Of a stretch of 64,000 nt of DNA, positions 17,684 through 28,077 are shown piece by piece. A program made the translations under genes and the position numbers. Each line of letters begins with the position of its first letter. Position 1 is the stretch's first letter. The notes under the pieces were generated by a model. The model was not told the DNA's origin and made no database searches. It was given only the letters and a program-made list of their open reading frames with translations. This DNA comes from Salinisphaera sp. T31B1. GTDB taxonomy: Bacteria; Pseudomonadota; Gammaproteobacteria; Nevskiales; Salinisphaeraceae. The DNA is taken from contig NZ_APNH01000002.1 in the NCBI RefSeq assembly GCF_040361275.1, forward strand, positions 868,001 to 932,000, written 5' to 3'.

Positions 17684-19378
17684 CTAGTCCGGCTGATCCG
17701 TCACGGCGCCCTTGGAGGCGGTGCCGACAAGGCGCGCGTACTTGGCCAGCACGCCGCGGGTCGCCTTCGGCGGCTTCGGTTTCCAGGCTGCGCGCCGCTT
17801 TTCCAGCTCGGCGTCGTCGACTTCCAGCTGCAACAGGCGTTTACGCGCATCGATGGTCACGGTGTCGCCTTCCTCAATCAGGCCGATCGCACCGCCCACC
17901 GCTGCCTCGGGCGCCACGTGGCCCACGACCATGCCGTAGGTGCCGCCCGAGAAACGCCCATCGGTGATCAGGCCGACCTTCTCGCCCAGCCCACGGCCGA
18001 TGATCGCCGAGGTCGGCGACAGCATCTCGCGCATGCCGGGACCGCCCTTCGGACCCTCGTAGCGGATGACCACGATATCGCCGGCACCGACCCGTTCGTC
18101 GACGATGGCGGCCATGGCTTCCTCTTCGGAATCGAACACACGCGCGGGACCGGTAATGGCCGGGTTCTTCAGGCCAGTGATCTTGGCGACGGCGCCTTCT
18201 TCGGCGAGATTGCCCTTGAGAATGGCGAGATGCCCCTGGGCATAGAGCGGATCGTCGAACTGGTGGATGACCTGCTGATCGGTGGGCGGCGCATCCGGCA
18301 CGTCGGCCAGCACCTCGGCCAGGGTCTGGCCGGTAATGGTCAGACAATCGCCGTGCAGCAGGCCGGCGTTAAGCAGCATCTTAAGCACCTGCGGAATGCC
18401 GCCGGCGCGATGTAGTTCGGTGACCACGTAGCGTCCCGAGGGCTTGAGATCGCAGAACACCGGCACCTGTGCACGGATACGCTCGAAGTCGTCGATACTC
18501 AGGTCGACCTCGGCGGCCTGGGCGATGGCCAGCAGGTGCAGCACCGCGTTGGTCGAACCGCCCACGGCCATGATCAGCGTGATCGCGTTCTCGAAGGCCT
18601 TGAAGGTGAGCAGATCACGCGGCTTGATGCCCTTTTCGATCGCCGTGATCAGGGCCTCGGCAGAGGCTGCCGCACTGTCGGCCTTCTCGGCGTCCTCGGC
18701 GGCCATGGTCGAGGAATACGGCAGCGATAGCCCCATCGCCTCGATCGCGCTGGACATGGTATTGGCGGTGTACATGCCGCCACACGAGCCCGCGCCCGGG
18801 CAGGCATTGCATTCCACGCGGTGCACGCGCTCGTCGTCAATGGTGCCCGCCACGCGCTGGCCGACGGCCTCGAAGGCCGACACGATCGTAAGGTCCTCGC
18901 CGTCCAGATGGCCCGGCTTGATGGTACCGCCGTAAACAAAGATGGCTGGCACGTTCATGCGCGCGATGCCGATCATCGCCCCCGGCATGTTCTTGTCGCA
19001 GCCGCCAATCGCGATCACCCCGTCCATGGACTCACCCTGGACCGCCGTTTCGATGGTATCGGCGATGACCTCGCGCGAGACCAGCGAATACTTCATGCCC
19101 GGGGTACCCATCGAGATACCATCGGACACGGTCACCGTGCCGAACATCTGCGACTTGGCGCCGCCGTTCTCCAGCGCCGATTCGGCGCGCTGGGCCAGCA
19201 CGTTCAGACCGATATTGCAGGGCGTGATGGTCGAGTAGCCGTTGGCCACCCCGACGATGGGCTTGTCGAAATCCGCGTCGGTATAGCCCATCGCGCGCAG
19301 CATGGCGCGATTGGGAGCACGCGCGGTGCCCTGGGTGACGACTTGGCTGCGGCGTTTGAGCGGCTTGTCCTCGGCCAT
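17684..19378 (-). CDS. ilvD: Dihydroxy-acid dehydratase
   Basis: This iron-sulfur enzyme catalyses the dehydration step of valine, leucine and isoleucine synthesis. Cluster and active-site cysteines are in [10 protein letters not shown] and in [20 protein letters not shown]. The C-terminal [15 protein letters not shown] block is characteristic. Length of 564 aa fits the shorter [2Fe-2S]-type branch. It stands apart from ilvA in this window. A possible promoter overlaps the upstream peroxiredoxin terminator. Confidence 0.96.
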   Translation of the reverse strand: MAEDKPLKRRSQVVTQGTARAPNRAMLRAMGYTDADFDKPIVGVANGYSTITPCNIGLNVLAQRAESALENGGAKSQMFGTVTVSDGISMGTPGMKYSLVSREVIADTIETAVQGESMDGVIAIGGCDKNMPGAMIGIARMNVPAIFVYGGTIKPGHLDGEDLTIVSAFEAVGQRVAGTIDDERVHRVECNACPGAGSCGGMYTANTMSSAIEAMGLSLPYSSTMAAEDAEKADSAAASAEALITAIEKGIKPRDLLTFKAFENAITLIMAVGGSTNAVLHLLAIAQAAEVDLSIDDFERIRAQVPVFCDLKPSGRYVVTELHRAGGIPQVLKMLLNAGLLHGDCLTITGQTLAEVLADVPDAPPTDQQVIHQFDDPLYAQGHLAILKGNLAEEGAVAKITGLKNPAITGPARVFDSEEEAMAAIVDERVGAGDIVVIRYEGPKGGPGMREMLSPTSAIIGRGLGEKVGLITDGRFSGGTYGMVVGHVAPEAAVGGAIGLIEEGDTVTIDARKRLLQLEVDDAELEKRRAAWKPKPPKATRGVLAKYARLVGTASKGAVTDQPD

Positions 19379-19406
19379 GAACGTTCTCGTTGTGGGAAGG
19401 CGCCGT

Positions 19407-19436
19407 ATTATGCCGGCTCGTATGCATCACGCACAA
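19407..19436 (-). promoter_or_regulatory. Possible ilvD promoter overlapping the upstream terminator tail
   Basis: On the minus strand TTGTGC (complement of 19431-19436) and CATAAT (complement of 19407-19412) are 18 bp apart, ending 28 bp before the ilvD ATG. The -35 box uses the end of the T-run of the peroxiredoxin terminator. Confidence 0.4.
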
Positions 19437-19467
19437 AAAAGGCGCAGCCCCCTGCGGGCTGCGCCTC
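19434..19467 (-). terminator. Rho-independent terminator of the peroxiredoxin gene
   Basis: On the minus strand GGCGCAGCCC pairs with GGGCTGCGCC and is followed by six T. It lies 22 bp after the peroxiredoxin stop codon. Confidence 0.88.
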
Positions 19468-19488
19468 GGATCGCTGCACGCCGGCGAA

Positions 19489-20124
19489 CTATTTGTTCGG
19501 CTGCTTGGTCATACGCAGATAGGGCTTGAGCTCGTTCCAGCCCGCCGGGAAAAGCTTCTCGGCCTCTTCGTTGGACAGCGCCGGCGAGACGATCACGTCG
19601 TCACCGTCTTCCCAGTTGGCCGGCGTGGTGACCTTGTAGTTGTCGGTCAGCTGCATGGAGTCGATCACGCGGATGATCTCGCGGAAGTTGCGGCCGGCAC
19701 TCTTCGGGTAGGTCAGCGTCATGCGGACCTTCTTGTTCGGATCGATCACGAACACGCTGCGTACCGTCGACGTGTCGCCGGCGTTCGGGTGAATCATGTC
19801 GTAGAGTTCGGCGACCTTGCGGTCGGTGTCCCCGATGATCGGGAAATTTACCGCGCAGCCCTGGGTCTCTTCGATATCCGAAGACCAGGCTTTATGGTCC
19901 TCGACGGAATCCACCGACACCACGATCACCTTGGTGTTGCGCTTGGCGAACTCGTCTTTCAGACGCCCGGTCTCGCCGAGCTCGGTGGTGCACACCGGCG
20001 TGAAGTCTGCCGGGTGCGAGAACAGTACGCCCCAGCTGTCGCCCAGCCACTCGTGAAAATCGATATGGCCTTCTGTCGTATCGGCCGTGAAATTCGGCGC
20101 GTCGTCACCAAGTCGCAAGCTCAT
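19489..20124 (-). CDS. 1-Cys peroxiredoxin (Prx6-type)
   Basis: This 211-aa thiol peroxidase reduces H2O2 and organic peroxides. The peroxidatic Cys is in HPADFTPVCTTEL (C45). The longer C-terminal domain (about residues 150-211, ending WNELKPYLRMTKQPNK) places it in the Prx6 1-Cys group. An additional Cys in TQGCAVNFP is not at the usual resolving position. AGGAGG lies 6 nt before the ATG, and a TATAGT -10-like box is present on the minus strand at about 20153-20158. It is monocistronic, with its own terminator. Confidence 0.93.
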   Translation of the reverse strand: MSLRLGDDAPNFTADTTEGHIDFHEWLGDSWGVLFSHPADFTPVCTTELGETGRLKDEFAKRNTKVIVVSVDSVEDHKAWSSDIEETQGCAVNFPIIGDTDRKVAELYDMIHPNAGDTSTVRSVFVIDPNKKVRMTLTYPKSAGRNFREIIRVIDSMQLTDNYKVTTPANWEDGDDVIVSPALSNEEAEKLFPAGWNELKPYLRMTKQPNK

Positions 20125-20417
20125 GTAATCCTCCTGTGCAATATCTGGCGCGACTATAGCAGTCGCGTCGCGCGTGCCTAAATAACGATCGCTTCGTTAG
20201 TTATGCATGGGGCTGACAGGGCGGCGCCACAAGACCGAGCGTCCGGATCGCTTTAGAATGATCGCGGACGCATGGCCGGCACGGTGAACTTAACCGCCGG
20301 CGTCGAAGTCCACAGACCTGCATGCACTCAAGGCGCGCCCGATTGGTTGATCCTGCTGACGATTATCGAAACGACCGTGCAACCCGGCGGACCCGGCGCG
20401 GCGCGTGTCGTGTCCTG

Positions 20418-22151
20418 ATGTGGTCGTGGCTGTTCGCTGCGTTGCTGCTGTGCGCGGCTGCTCACGCGGCCGAACAGCCTCTGGCCGTCGATCAGGCGTT
20501 TTCGGCAGCCGCCACCTCGGCCGCAAACGACAGTGTGCAGGTCAGCTGGACGATCGCCGACGGGTATTACCTGTATCGACACGGCTTCGATTTCGAGCTG
20601 ACCGACGCACCTGGACACACGATCGGCGCTATCCGTCTACCAGACGGCGCACGACACACCGATGAGTTCTTCGGCGAAGTCGAGACCTATCGTGATCGCG
20701 TGACCGCCGTGATCGATATCGAGGGCGATACACCGCTGCCCGATACCGCGCGGCTCAAGGTCAGCTATCAGGGCTGCGCCGACATGGGGCTGTGTTACCC
20801 GCCGCAGACACGGACCCTTGGGATCGCAAGCGAATCGGCCACCACCACGGCCGGGCCCGTCGCTCAGCAAGATGCGCTCGCCGCCCGGTTGGCCGGCGCT
20901 CACACGATCGCCACGCTGGCGCTGTTCTTCGGCCTGGGCGTGCTGCTGGCATTCACGCCCTGCATCCTGCCGATGATCCCGATCCTGTCCGGACTGATTG
21001 TCGGCGCGGGCGCTGGCCCTGGCCGGGCACTCAAATTGTCGTTGGCTTATGTCGTAGCCATGGCCTGCGCTTACGCGGTGTTCGGCGTGATCGCCGGCGC
21101 CTTTGGCGCCAATCTGCAGGCTGCCCTGCAGATGCCGGCGGTCGTCATCGTCTTCGCGGCCGTCTTCGTCGCGCTGGCCCTGGCGGCCTTCGGAGCATTC
21201 GAACTGCAGATGCCGAGCGCAATCCAGCAGCGGGTGGGCCGGGTTGGCCAGGGACGTGGCGGGCTGACCGGCGCGGCAGTGATGGGGTTTTTCTCGGCGC
21301 TGATTGCTGGTCCGTGCCTGGCGCCTCCGCTGGTCGGTGCGTTGCTTTATATCTCCAGCAGCGGCGACGTATTGCTGGGAGCAAGCGCGCTGTTCATGCT
21401 GGGCCTCGGCATGGGCATGCCGCTCCTGCTTATCGGCACGTTCGGTGCGCGCTTGCTGCCGCGCGCCGGCCGCTGGATGGATCAGATCCGGATCTTTTTC
21501 GGGGTGGTTCTGGCCGGCGTGGCGCTATGGCTGGTCTCACGCATTCTCGATCCCGAAATCAGTCTCGCCTTGTGGGGGCTGCTCGCCCTGGGCTACGGCG
21601 CCTATCTATCAATAGACAGCGGCGGCCCGGCCGTCATACGTGCGGGCCGACGCGCGCTCGTGTTCCTGTTGCTGATCTACGCCGGCTGCGCGCTGGTCGG
21701 CGCATCCGTCGGGGGTGGACGCCCCATCTCGCCATTGGCCGGATTGGGCGCCAGCCCGTCGAACATGGGCGCATCGGCCGAACAATCGCCGTTCACCCGT
21801 GTCGACGATCTGGCCGAACTCAAGACCGCACTGGCGGATGCAGCGCAGCGCGGCCGTCCGGCAATCGTGGATTTCTATGCAGACTGGTGTGTGGAATGCG
21901 TACAGATGGAACATTCCACCTTCGCCGATTCGGCCGTGCGCGCCGAACTTGCCGAGATGACTGCCCTTCAGGTCGATGTGACAGACTATGATGCCGCCGA
22001 CCGCGCACTGCTGCGCGCGGTCAGCGTATACGGCCCGCCCACGATGCTGTTCTATCGCGCGGATGGCCGCGAGGCCGCCGATCGGCGGGTGATCGGCGCG
22101 ATCGATGCCCCGGGACTGCTCGCTCATCTCGAAGCACTGGGTGGGCCATGA
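20418..22151 (+). CDS. dsbD: Thiol:disulfide interchange protein DsbD
   Basis: This 577-aa protein moves electrons from cytosolic thioredoxin to the periplasm. The order is signal peptide (MWSWLFAALLLCAAAHA), N-terminal DsbD-alpha domain with C120 and C126 (GCADMGLCYPP), and a membrane domain with one Cys in LAFTPCILPMIP and one in IAGPCLAPPL. The C-terminal thioredoxin domain carries WCVEC. All six functional cysteines are present. I placed the start at ATG 20418 because the signal peptide begins there; an ATG 32 codons upstream gives an Arg-rich extension. It overlaps the TlpA-like gene by 4 bp. Confidence 0.92.
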   Translation: MWSWLFAALLLCAAAHAAEQPLAVDQAFSAAATSAANDSVQVSWTIADGYYLYRHGFDFELTDAPGHTIGAIRLPDGARHTDEFFGEVETYRDRVTAVIDIEGDTPLPDTARLKVSYQGCADMGLCYPPQTRTLGIASESATTTAGPVAQQDALAARLAGAHTIATLALFFGLGVLLAFTPCILPMIPILSGLIVGAGAGPGRALKLSLAYVVAMACAYAVFGVIAGAFGANLQAALQMPAVVIVFAAVFVALALAAFGAFELQMPSAIQQRVGRVGQGRGGLTGAAVMGFFSALIAGPCLAPPLVGALLYISSSGDVLLGASALFMLGLGMGMPLLLIGTFGARLLPRAGRWMDQIRIFFGVVLAGVALWLVSRILDPEISLALWGLLALGYGAYLSIDSGGPAVIRAGRRALVFLLLIYAGCALVGASVGGGRPISPLAGLGASPSNMGASAEQSPFTRVDDLAELKTALADAAQRGRPAIVDFYADWCVECVQMEHSTFADSAVRAELAEMTALQVDVTDYDAADRALLRAVSVYGPPTMLFYRADGREAADRRVIGAIDAPGLLAHLEALGGP

Positions 22152-22693
22152 AGCCATCTGTACGACGCTGGCTGGCCGGCCTGGGGTTGCTCACCGTCGC
22201 TGTCGCCGGGGTGCTGGGCGCCTACCATCTCGCAGGGCCGGACAAACCCATGCGGCCGGCCTTCACGCTGGCGGATCTATCCGGCTCGCCGCGATCGATC
22301 TCGGACTTCGACGGCCGAGTGGTGGTGCTGAACTTCTGGGCCAGCTGGTGTGCACCCTGCCGCAAGGAGATTCCGATGCTGGTGGCGGCCCAGAACCAAT
22401 GGCGCGAACAGGGCCTGTCCGTGGTCGGCGTGGCCATCGACAGCCGCGAGGCTGCAAAAGCGTTCGCCGAGCGTTACGAGATCAATTATCCGGTACTGGC
22501 CGATGCCACCGAGGGGGCGCGTATCCAGGATCGCTATACCCGCACGGGTGCGCCCGCCGGCGTGCTACCGTTTACTGCCATCATCGATCGACACGGCCGG
22601 GTCGTGGCCCGGATCGCAGGCGCAATCACACACCAGCAGCTGGCCGATCGTATCGAACCCCTGCTGGGGGACAACGCCGGCCGTCCCGACTGA
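22148..22693 (+). CDS. TlpA/ResA-like periplasmic thioredoxin
   Basis: This 181-aa protein has an N-terminal membrane anchor (residues 8-28) and a thioredoxin domain with the WCAPC active site (C68, C71) in LNFWASWCAPCRKEIP. The cis-Pro region reads GVLPFTAIIDRHGRVV. It probably receives electrons from DsbD, encoded immediately upstream with a 4-bp overlap. It would reduce periplasmic disulfides, for example in cytochrome c maturation. No ccm genes are in the window. Confidence 0.88.
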   Translation: MKPSVRRWLAGLGLLTVAVAGVLGAYHLAGPDKPMRPAFTLADLSGSPRSISDFDGRVVVLNFWASWCAPCRKEIPMLVAAQNQWREQGLSVVGVAIDSREAAKAFAERYEINYPVLADATEGARIQDRYTRTGAPAGVLPFTAIIDRHGRVVARIAGAITHQQLADRIEPLLGDNAGRPD

Positions 22694-22843
22694 ACCGCAT
22701 CACGTTGCATCGCAACAATCGGCGTCATCTCTGTGCTAAACGTCGCCGAATTTTCGACAATACGGCGGCGAACGGTCGCGAAATGATTGGGCCGCTGTTG
22801 TAACGCGCTCCTGCATGGGGCAGACTTCGCGCTATCGCACTGC

Positions 22844-23311
22844 ATGGACGGCGATGTGGCTCATCTTCTGCTGCTCAACGGCCCGAATCTCAATCTGCTC
22901 GGCACGCGCGAGCCGACGATTTACGGACACGACACCCTCGCCGATGTGCAGGCAAGGCTGACCCGACGCGCCCAGGATAACGGCCATACGCTGAGCTGCT
23001 TTCAGTCGAACAGTGAAGGCGCGCTCATCGAGCGTATCCATTCCGCACGCGACGAGCACGTCGCCTGTGCGTTGTTCAATCCGGCCGGCTATACCCACAG
23101 CAGCGTCGCGCTGCGCGATGCGCTGCTGGCCACGGATCTGTCGTTCATCGAGATTCACCTGTCGAACACCGCCGCGCGTGAGTCGTTTCGACACCATTCC
23201 TACTTTGCCGACATCGCGATCGGCACCATCACCGGTTTCGGCGCACAGGGGTACGACATGGCGCTCGACGCGGCCATGCGACGTGTATCCGATACCCAGC
23301 GGGAGCACTAG
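22844..23311 (+). CDS. aroQ: 3-Dehydroquinate dehydratase, type II
   Basis: This is the shikimate pathway enzyme converting 3-dehydroquinate to 3-dehydroshikimate. The N-terminal signature [21 protein letters not shown] holds the active-site Tyr. [17 protein letters not shown] and [16 protein letters not shown] carry the remaining active-site residues. The ATG at 22844 is used; a GTG four codons later (22856) would give the family-typical N-terminus M-A-H-L-L-L-L and is a real alternative. It is followed after 7 nt by accB, the common aroQ-accB-accC order. Confidence 0.93.
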   Translation: MDGDVAHLLLLNGPNLNLLGTREPTIYGHDTLADVQARLTRRAQDNGHTLSCFQSNSEGALIERIHSARDEHVACALFNPAGYTHSSVALRDALLATDLSFIEIHLSNTAARESFRHHSYFADIAIGTITGFGAQGYDMALDAAMRRVSDTQREH

Positions 23312-23318
23312 ACGCATC

Positions 23319-23792
23319 ATGGACATTCGCAAACTCAAGAAGCTGATCGAACTGGTCGAGGATTCGGGCATTGCCGAACTCGAGATCACCGAGGGCGAGG
23401 AATCGGTTCGTATCGGTCGGTATCCGGCGCCGGGCAGCATGCCGAGCATGCCGCCGCAGAACTACTATGCCGCGCCGCCGGCCCAGGCACCGGCCGAGCA
23501 GCCGGCGCCGTCCTCCGCCGCCGACACCGCCGACAACAGCGAGGACGACACCCCGGACGGCCAGCTCGTGCGCTCGCCCATGGTCGGCACCTTCTACCGA
23601 GCCCCCTCGCCCGATGCCAAGCCGTTCGTCGAGGTCGGTGACAAGGTCGGCCCGAGCGATACGCTGTGCATCATCGAGGCGATGAAGATGCTCAACCAGA
23701 TCGAAGCCGAGATCTCCGGCGAGATCACCGCCGTACTCGTGGAGAACGGACAGCCGGTGGAATTCGATCAGCCGCTATTCGTGGTGAAGTGA
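23319..23792 (+). CDS. accB: Biotin carboxyl carrier protein of acetyl-CoA carboxylase
   Basis: This 157-aa BCCP carries the biotinyl lysine in [10 protein letters not shown] (K123). The N-terminal helix ([22 protein letters not shown]) and the Pro/Ala-rich flexible linker (about residues 36-80) are typical. It moves carboxybiotin between AccC and the carboxyltransferase for the first step of fatty acid synthesis. The stop overlaps the accC start (TGATG). Confidence 0.96.
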   Translation: MDIRKLKKLIELVEDSGIAELEITEGEESVRIGRYPAPGSMPSMPPQNYYAAPPAQAPAEQPAPSSAADTADNSEDDTPDGQLVRSPMVGTFYRAPSPDAKPFVEVGDKVGPSDTLCIIEAMKMLNQIEAEISGEITAVLVENGQPVEFDQPLFVVK

Positions 23793-25147
23793 TGCTCGGC
23801 AAAGTACTGATCGCCAATCGCGGCGAAATCGCACTGCGTATACTGCGCGCCTGTCGGGAACTCGATATCCCGGTCGTGGCCGCCTACTCCACCGCTGATC
23901 GCGACCAGAAGCACGTGCTGCTGGCCGAAGAGGCCGTATGTATCGGCCCGCCGCCCAGCACACAGAGTTACCTGAACATGGCCACGCTCATGAGCACGGC
24001 CGAGGTCGCAGGCGCGACCGCGATTCATCCAGGCTACGGCTTTCTCTCCGAGAACGCCGATTTCGCCGAGAGCGTCGAACAGTCCGGTTTCGTGTTCATT
24101 GGCCCCCGGGCAGAAACCATCCGGCTGATGGGCGACAAGACCTCGGCCATTCAGGAAATGCAGGCCGCCGGCGTACCCTGTGTGCCCGGTTCCGGCGCAC
24201 CACTGACCGCAGACGACACCGCCAATCGCAAGCTGGCCCAGAAGATCGGCTTCCCGGTGATCATCAAGGCCGCCGGCGGCGGCGGCGGACGCGGCATGCA
24301 CGTCGTCTATGAAGCCAAGGCCCTGGCCGGCGCGATCGACATGGCCCGTCGGGAAGCCGCCAGCTTCTTCGGCAACCCGGCCGTGTACATGGAGAAGTAC
24401 CTTGAGCTGCCCCGGCATATCGAGGTGCAGGTACTGGCTGACAGCCACGGCAACGCGATCCACTTGGGTGAGCGAGACTGCTCGCCACAACGACGTCACC
24501 AGAAAGTCGTCGAGGAAGCACCGGCACCCGGCATCACGCCCGAACAGCGTGCCGAGATCGGCAAGCTGTGCGTGGATGCCTGCAAGCGTATCGGCTACCG
24601 TGGCGCCGGGACGTTCGAATTTCTCTACGAGAACGGGGAGTTCCATTTCATCGAGATGAACACCCGTATCCAGGTCGAGCACCCGGTGACCGAAATGGTC
24701 ACCGGCGTGGACCTGGTCGCCGAACAGCTTCGGATCGCTGCCGGCGAAGAACTGCGTTATCGACAGGAAGACATCGTGGTGCGCGGGCACGCCATCGAGT
24801 GCCGGATCAACGCCGAGCATGCCGAGACGTTCGTGCCCTCGCCCGGCAAGATCCAGGCTTATCATGCCCCTGGCGGCCCCGGCATCCGGATGGATTCGCA
24901 TATCTATGCCGGTTACAGCGTACCGCCTCACTACGACTCGCTCATCGGCAAGCTGATCGCACATGGCGATACCCGTGCCGCGGCGACCGCCCGGCTGGAC
25001 ATGGCGCTGTCGGAAATGGTCGTAGAAGGCATCCACACCAACATCGCGCTGCACAAGCGGATCATTCACGACCCGTCCCATATCGAGGGCGGCGTGTCGA
25101 TTCATTGGCTGGAAAAGAAACTGCGCGAGGAAGCGGCGCGTGGTTGA
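23792..25147 (+). CDS. accC: Acetyl-CoA carboxylase, biotin carboxylase subunit
   Basis: This 451-aa ATP-grasp enzyme carboxylates biotin on AccB using bicarbonate. The start [17 protein letters not shown], the glycine-rich lid [11 protein letters not shown], the [15 protein letters not shown] segment and the [14 protein letters not shown] active-site motif are all intact. Translation is coupled to accB by overlap at 23792, and the stop overlaps the GTG of prmA. Confidence 0.97.
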   Translation: MLGKVLIANRGEIALRILRACRELDIPVVAAYSTADRDQKHVLLAEEAVCIGPPPSTQSYLNMATLMSTAEVAGATAIHPGYGFLSENADFAESVEQSGFVFIGPRAETIRLMGDKTSAIQEMQAAGVPCVPGSGAPLTADDTANRKLAQKIGFPVIIKAAGGGGGRGMHVVYEAKALAGAIDMARREAASFFGNPAVYMEKYLELPRHIEVQVLADSHGNAIHLGERDCSPQRRHQKVVEEAPAPGITPEQRAEIGKLCVDACKRIGYRGAGTFEFLYENGEFHFIEMNTRIQVEHPVTEMVTGVDLVAEQLRIAAGEELRYRQEDIVVRGHAIECRINAEHAETFVPSPGKIQAYHAPGGPGIRMDSHIYAGYSVPPHYDSLIGKLIAHGDTRAAATARLDMALSEMVVEGIHTNIALHKRIIHDPSHIEGGVSIHWLEKKLREEAARG

Positions 25148-26036
25148 AGCCGGCGACCTACCGGCCTGGCATCAGATCACCGTTATCAGCGAGCGGGCGG
25201 CGATCGCCGAAGCGGTGTTCGAACAATTCGACGCCGAGGCGGTCACCGTGCTGGACGCCGGCAGCGAAATGGCCGTGGAAAACGCCCCACACGAGCATCC
25301 CGATTTCGAGGCCTCACGCATCGTCGGGCTGTTCGTGCACGGCACGCCGGTCGAGCCGATCAAGACAGCACTACGACAGATGTTGGGCGCACGGGTCGAA
25401 ATCGAGATTACCGATCTGGCGAATCAGGACTGGGCGAGCGCCTGGCTGGCTCAGCACCCGCCGCTTCGCTTCGGTGCGCGGCTGTGGATCGCACCACATA
25501 GCGCGCCGGTCGAAGCCGACGATCAGGCCGTGGTGGTACGGCTGGATCCGGGACTGGCATTCGGTACCGGCACCCACCCCACGACCGCCCTGTGCCTGGA
25601 ATGGTTGGCAGGCGCTGACCTGGCCGGACGCCATGTGCTCGACTACGGCTGCGGGTCGGGCATCCTGGCGATTGCGGCGGCGCGGCTGGGCGCGGCCTCG
25701 GTGACGGCCGTCGATATCGATCCACAGGCGGTCCGCGCCACCCGTGACAACGCCCGAACCAACGAGGTCGCCGACGTCATCCATACCCCGGACATGGATG
25801 CGATCGCCGGCCAGCCCTTCGATGTGGTGGTCGCCAACATCCTCGCCAAACCGCTGATTGCACTGGCCGAACGACTTGCAGAGCATGCCCGGCCCGGCAC
25901 CCCCCTGATCCTGTCCGGATTGCTCAGCCGCCAGGCGGACTCGGTTCGCAGCGCCTATGAGCGCGCGTTTTCGTTCACGCCCGGGGCCGAACGCGACGAC
26001 TGGATACGACTGGATGCCCACCGCCGCGCTGATTGA
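25140..26036 (+). CDS. prmA: Ribosomal protein L11 methyltransferase
   Basis: PrmA methylates L11 at several amino groups using SAM. The protein has an N-terminal substrate-recognition domain (about residues 1-95), then the methyltransferase domain. Motifs include [35 protein letters not shown] and [14 protein letters not shown] (the N-[IL]-L active-site motif). The GTG start overlaps accC. Length of 298 aa is normal. Confidence 0.95.
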   Translation: MVEAGDLPAWHQITVISERAAIAEAVFEQFDAEAVTVLDAGSEMAVENAPHEHPDFEASRIVGLFVHGTPVEPIKTALRQMLGARVEIEITDLANQDWASAWLAQHPPLRFGARLWIAPHSAPVEADDQAVVVRLDPGLAFGTGTHPTTALCLEWLAGADLAGRHVLDYGCGSGILAIAAARLGAASVTAVDIDPQAVRATRDNARTNEVADVIHTPDMDAIAGQPFDVVVANILAKPLIALAERLAEHARPGTPLILSGLLSRQADSVRSAYERAFSFTPGAERDDWIRLDAHRRAD

Positions 26037-26123
26037 CCGGCGCTCGCCGAAAGTCGTCTTTCTCTGAGTGGCGATTGCCGTTATAGTTCGCCGTTCCTCA
26101 TCCCCCGCCCGCCGCTGGCACGA

Positions 26124-26396
26124 ATGACGCAGACGCAGACCGATACCGATTCTGATGCTGACGGCCAACCCCTCAGCCACTACGTCGGCGCCAGTCTCGA
26201 TCGCTACTTCGAATCGCTCAACGGCAGCGCGCCCCCCTGCGATCTGTATCGCATGATACTCGAACAAGTCGAGAAGCCGTTGCTCGAGCGTGTACTCGAC
26301 TACAGCCGTGGCAATCAGTCCAAAGCGGCGGCCATGCTCGGCATCAATCGCGGCACGCTTCGAAAGAAACTCCGCAGCTACGATCTCGACGGCTGA
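26124..26396 (+). CDS. fis: Fis family nucleoid-associated regulator
   Basis: This 90-aa DNA-bending protein binds as a dimer. It helps activate rRNA promoters and organises the nucleoid. The C-terminal helix-turn-helix (about residues 58-90, [24 protein letters not shown]) is nearly canonical; the N-terminal 30 residues are acidic and unlike E. coli Fis. It lies between prmA and purH, the Pseudomonas-like position. A terminator hairpin follows within 30 bp. Confidence 0.93.
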   Translation: MTQTQTDTDSDADGQPLSHYVGASLDRYFESLNGSAPPCDLYRMILEQVEKPLLERVLDYSRGNQSKAAAMLGINRGTLRKKLRSYDLDG

Positions 26397-26422
26397 CCGG
26401 CCGCCGCCTACCCTGCAGACTC

Positions 26423-26444
26423 CACCCGCGCCGCGGGTGTTTTT
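26423..26444 (+). terminator. Rho-independent terminator between fis and purH
   Basis: CACCCGC (26423-26429) pairs with GCGGGTG (26433-26439) around a GCC loop, followed by five T. It lies only 25 bp before the purH start, so it would either separate purH from fis or act as an attenuator in the purH leader. Confidence 0.75.
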
Positions 26445-26469
26445 ATTTCAACCGGACCCATCGCCTACC

Positions 26470-28077
26470 GTGACTTCGACCACCGATCGCCCCGCCCAGC
26501 CTATTCGTCGCGCTTTGATCAGCGTGTCTGACAAGACCGGCGTCGCCGAATTCGCGCGCGCGCTCAGCGCCGACCACGGCGTCGAGATACTCTCCACGGG
26601 CGGCACGGCCCGCGCCCTGCGCGACGCCGGCGTGGCCGTCATCGACGTCGCCGACCATACCGGCGCCCCGGAAATCATGGACGGCCGCGTCAAGACGCTG
26701 CACCCGAAGATTCATGGCGGCATTCTCGGTCGCCGAGGCATCGATGACACAGTCATGGCCGAACAGCAGATCGCACCGATCGATCTGGTGGTGGTCAATC
26801 TATACCCGTTCGAACAAACCATCGCGCGGCCGGAGACCACGCGCGACCAGGCCATCGAAACCATCGACATCGGCGGACCGGCGATGCTGCGCGCCGCCGC
26901 CAAGAACCACGCCTTCGTTACACTGGTGGTCGATTCGGTCGACTACGACGCGGTGCTTGCCGATATGCAGGCGCACGGCGGGGCCACCACCCTATCCACC
27001 CGGGAGCGTCTGGCGGCCAAGGGTTTTGCGCACACTGCCGGCTACGACCACGCCATTGCTACGTACCTGTCGGACGCCGCCGACAGCGCCGGCAACGATA
27101 CCGATGATGCCGTCTTGCCGAGTCGCTTCGCGCCCAGTTACGAACGACGGAGGACGCTGCGTTACGGCGAGAACCCGCACCAGCGGGCCGCGCTCTATGC
27201 GGCCGCCGAACCGGTCGCGGGCAGTCTGGTCGATGCTCATGTCGTTCAGGGAAAGGCCCTGTCCTACAACAATCTGGCCGATGCCGACGCCGCGCTGGCC
27301 TGTGTCCGTGCGTTCGATCAGGCACCGGCGTGTGTGATCGTCAAACATGCCAACCCCTGCGGTGTAGCGGTCGCACGCAGCCTGGAACAGGCCTACGAGC
27401 GCGCGTTTGCCACCGACCCGACCTCGGCCTTCGGAGGCATTCTCGCCTTCAACCAGACGCTAGATGTGGCGACCGCCGAACGCGTTCTGGCCAATCAGTT
27501 CGCCGAGGTGATCCTCGCCCCAGCCATTGAAGACGCGGCCCTGGCCCTGTTCGCCCGGAAGAAGAATCTACGCGTGATCGCCACCGGCGAGGCGGCGGCC
27601 GGCCGGCCAAGCGAACCGGCCATCAAGCAGATCGCCGGCGGTCTGCTGGTTCAGGACGCCGACGAGCAGCTGCTAGACGATCAGCAGCTTCGTATCGTCA
27701 CCGAGGCCCAGCCCGACGGCAGTCAGCTGCAGGATCTGATGTTCGCCTGGCGGGTAGCCAAGTTCGTTAAATCCAACGCCATCGTCTATGCGCGCGACGG
27801 CGCGACCGTCGGCGTCGGCGCCGGCCAGATGAGCCGCGTCGATTCGGCCCGCATCGCGGGCCTGAAGGCCGCCGATGCCGGGCTCGACGTGGCCGGCTCG
27901 GTCATGGCCTCCGATGCGTTCTTCCCGTTCCGGGATGGTCTCGACGCCGCAGCGAAGGTCGGCGTGAAGGCGGTCATTCAACCGGGCGGATCGATTCGCG
28001 ACGAGGAGGTAATCGCAGCCGCCGACGAGGCCGGGATTGCCATGCTGTTCACGGGCGTTCGCCACTTCCGTCACTGA
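26470..28077 (+). CDS. purH: Bifunctional AICAR transformylase/IMP cyclohydrolase
   Basis: PurH performs the last two steps of IMP synthesis. The N-terminal MGS-like cyclohydrolase domain ([17 protein letters not shown], then [14 protein letters not shown]) is followed by the C-terminal AICAR formyltransferase domain ([16 protein letters not shown]-free [11 protein letters not shown] segment). At 535 aa it has usual length. I chose the GTG at 26470; the frame is open upstream through the fis gene, but that part is not PurH-like. No clear ribosome binding site is visible in front. Confidence 0.95.
   Translation: MTSTTDRPAQPIRRALISVSDKTGVAEFARALSADHGVEILSTGGTARALRDAGVAVIDVADHTGAPEIMDGRVKTLHPKIHGGILGRRGIDDTVMAEQQIAPIDLVVVNLYPFEQTIARPETTRDQAIETIDIGGPAMLRAAAKNHAFVTLVVDSVDYDAVLADMQAHGGATTLSTRERLAAKGFAHTAGYDHAIATYLSDAADSAGNDTDDAVLPSRFAPSYERRRTLRYGENPHQRAALYAAAEPVAGSLVDAHVVQGKALSYNNLADADAALACVRAFDQAPACVIVKHANPCGVAVARSLEQAYERAFATDPTSAFGGILAFNQTLDVATAERVLANQFAEVILAPAIEDAALALFARKKNLRVIATGEAAAGRPSEPAIKQIAGGLLVQDADEQLLDDQQLRIVTEAQPDGSQLQDLMFAWRVAKFVKSNAIVYARDGATVGVGAGQMSRVDSARIAGLKAADAGLDVAGSVMASDAFFPFRDGLDAAAKVGVKAVIQPGGSIRDEEVIAAADEAGIAMLFTGVRHFRH

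Noticed and set aside
22735-22775. Imperfect inverted repeat before aroQ (CGCCGAATT / AATACGGCG)
   Set aside because: Mismatched stem with no T-run or known motif; too weak to call.
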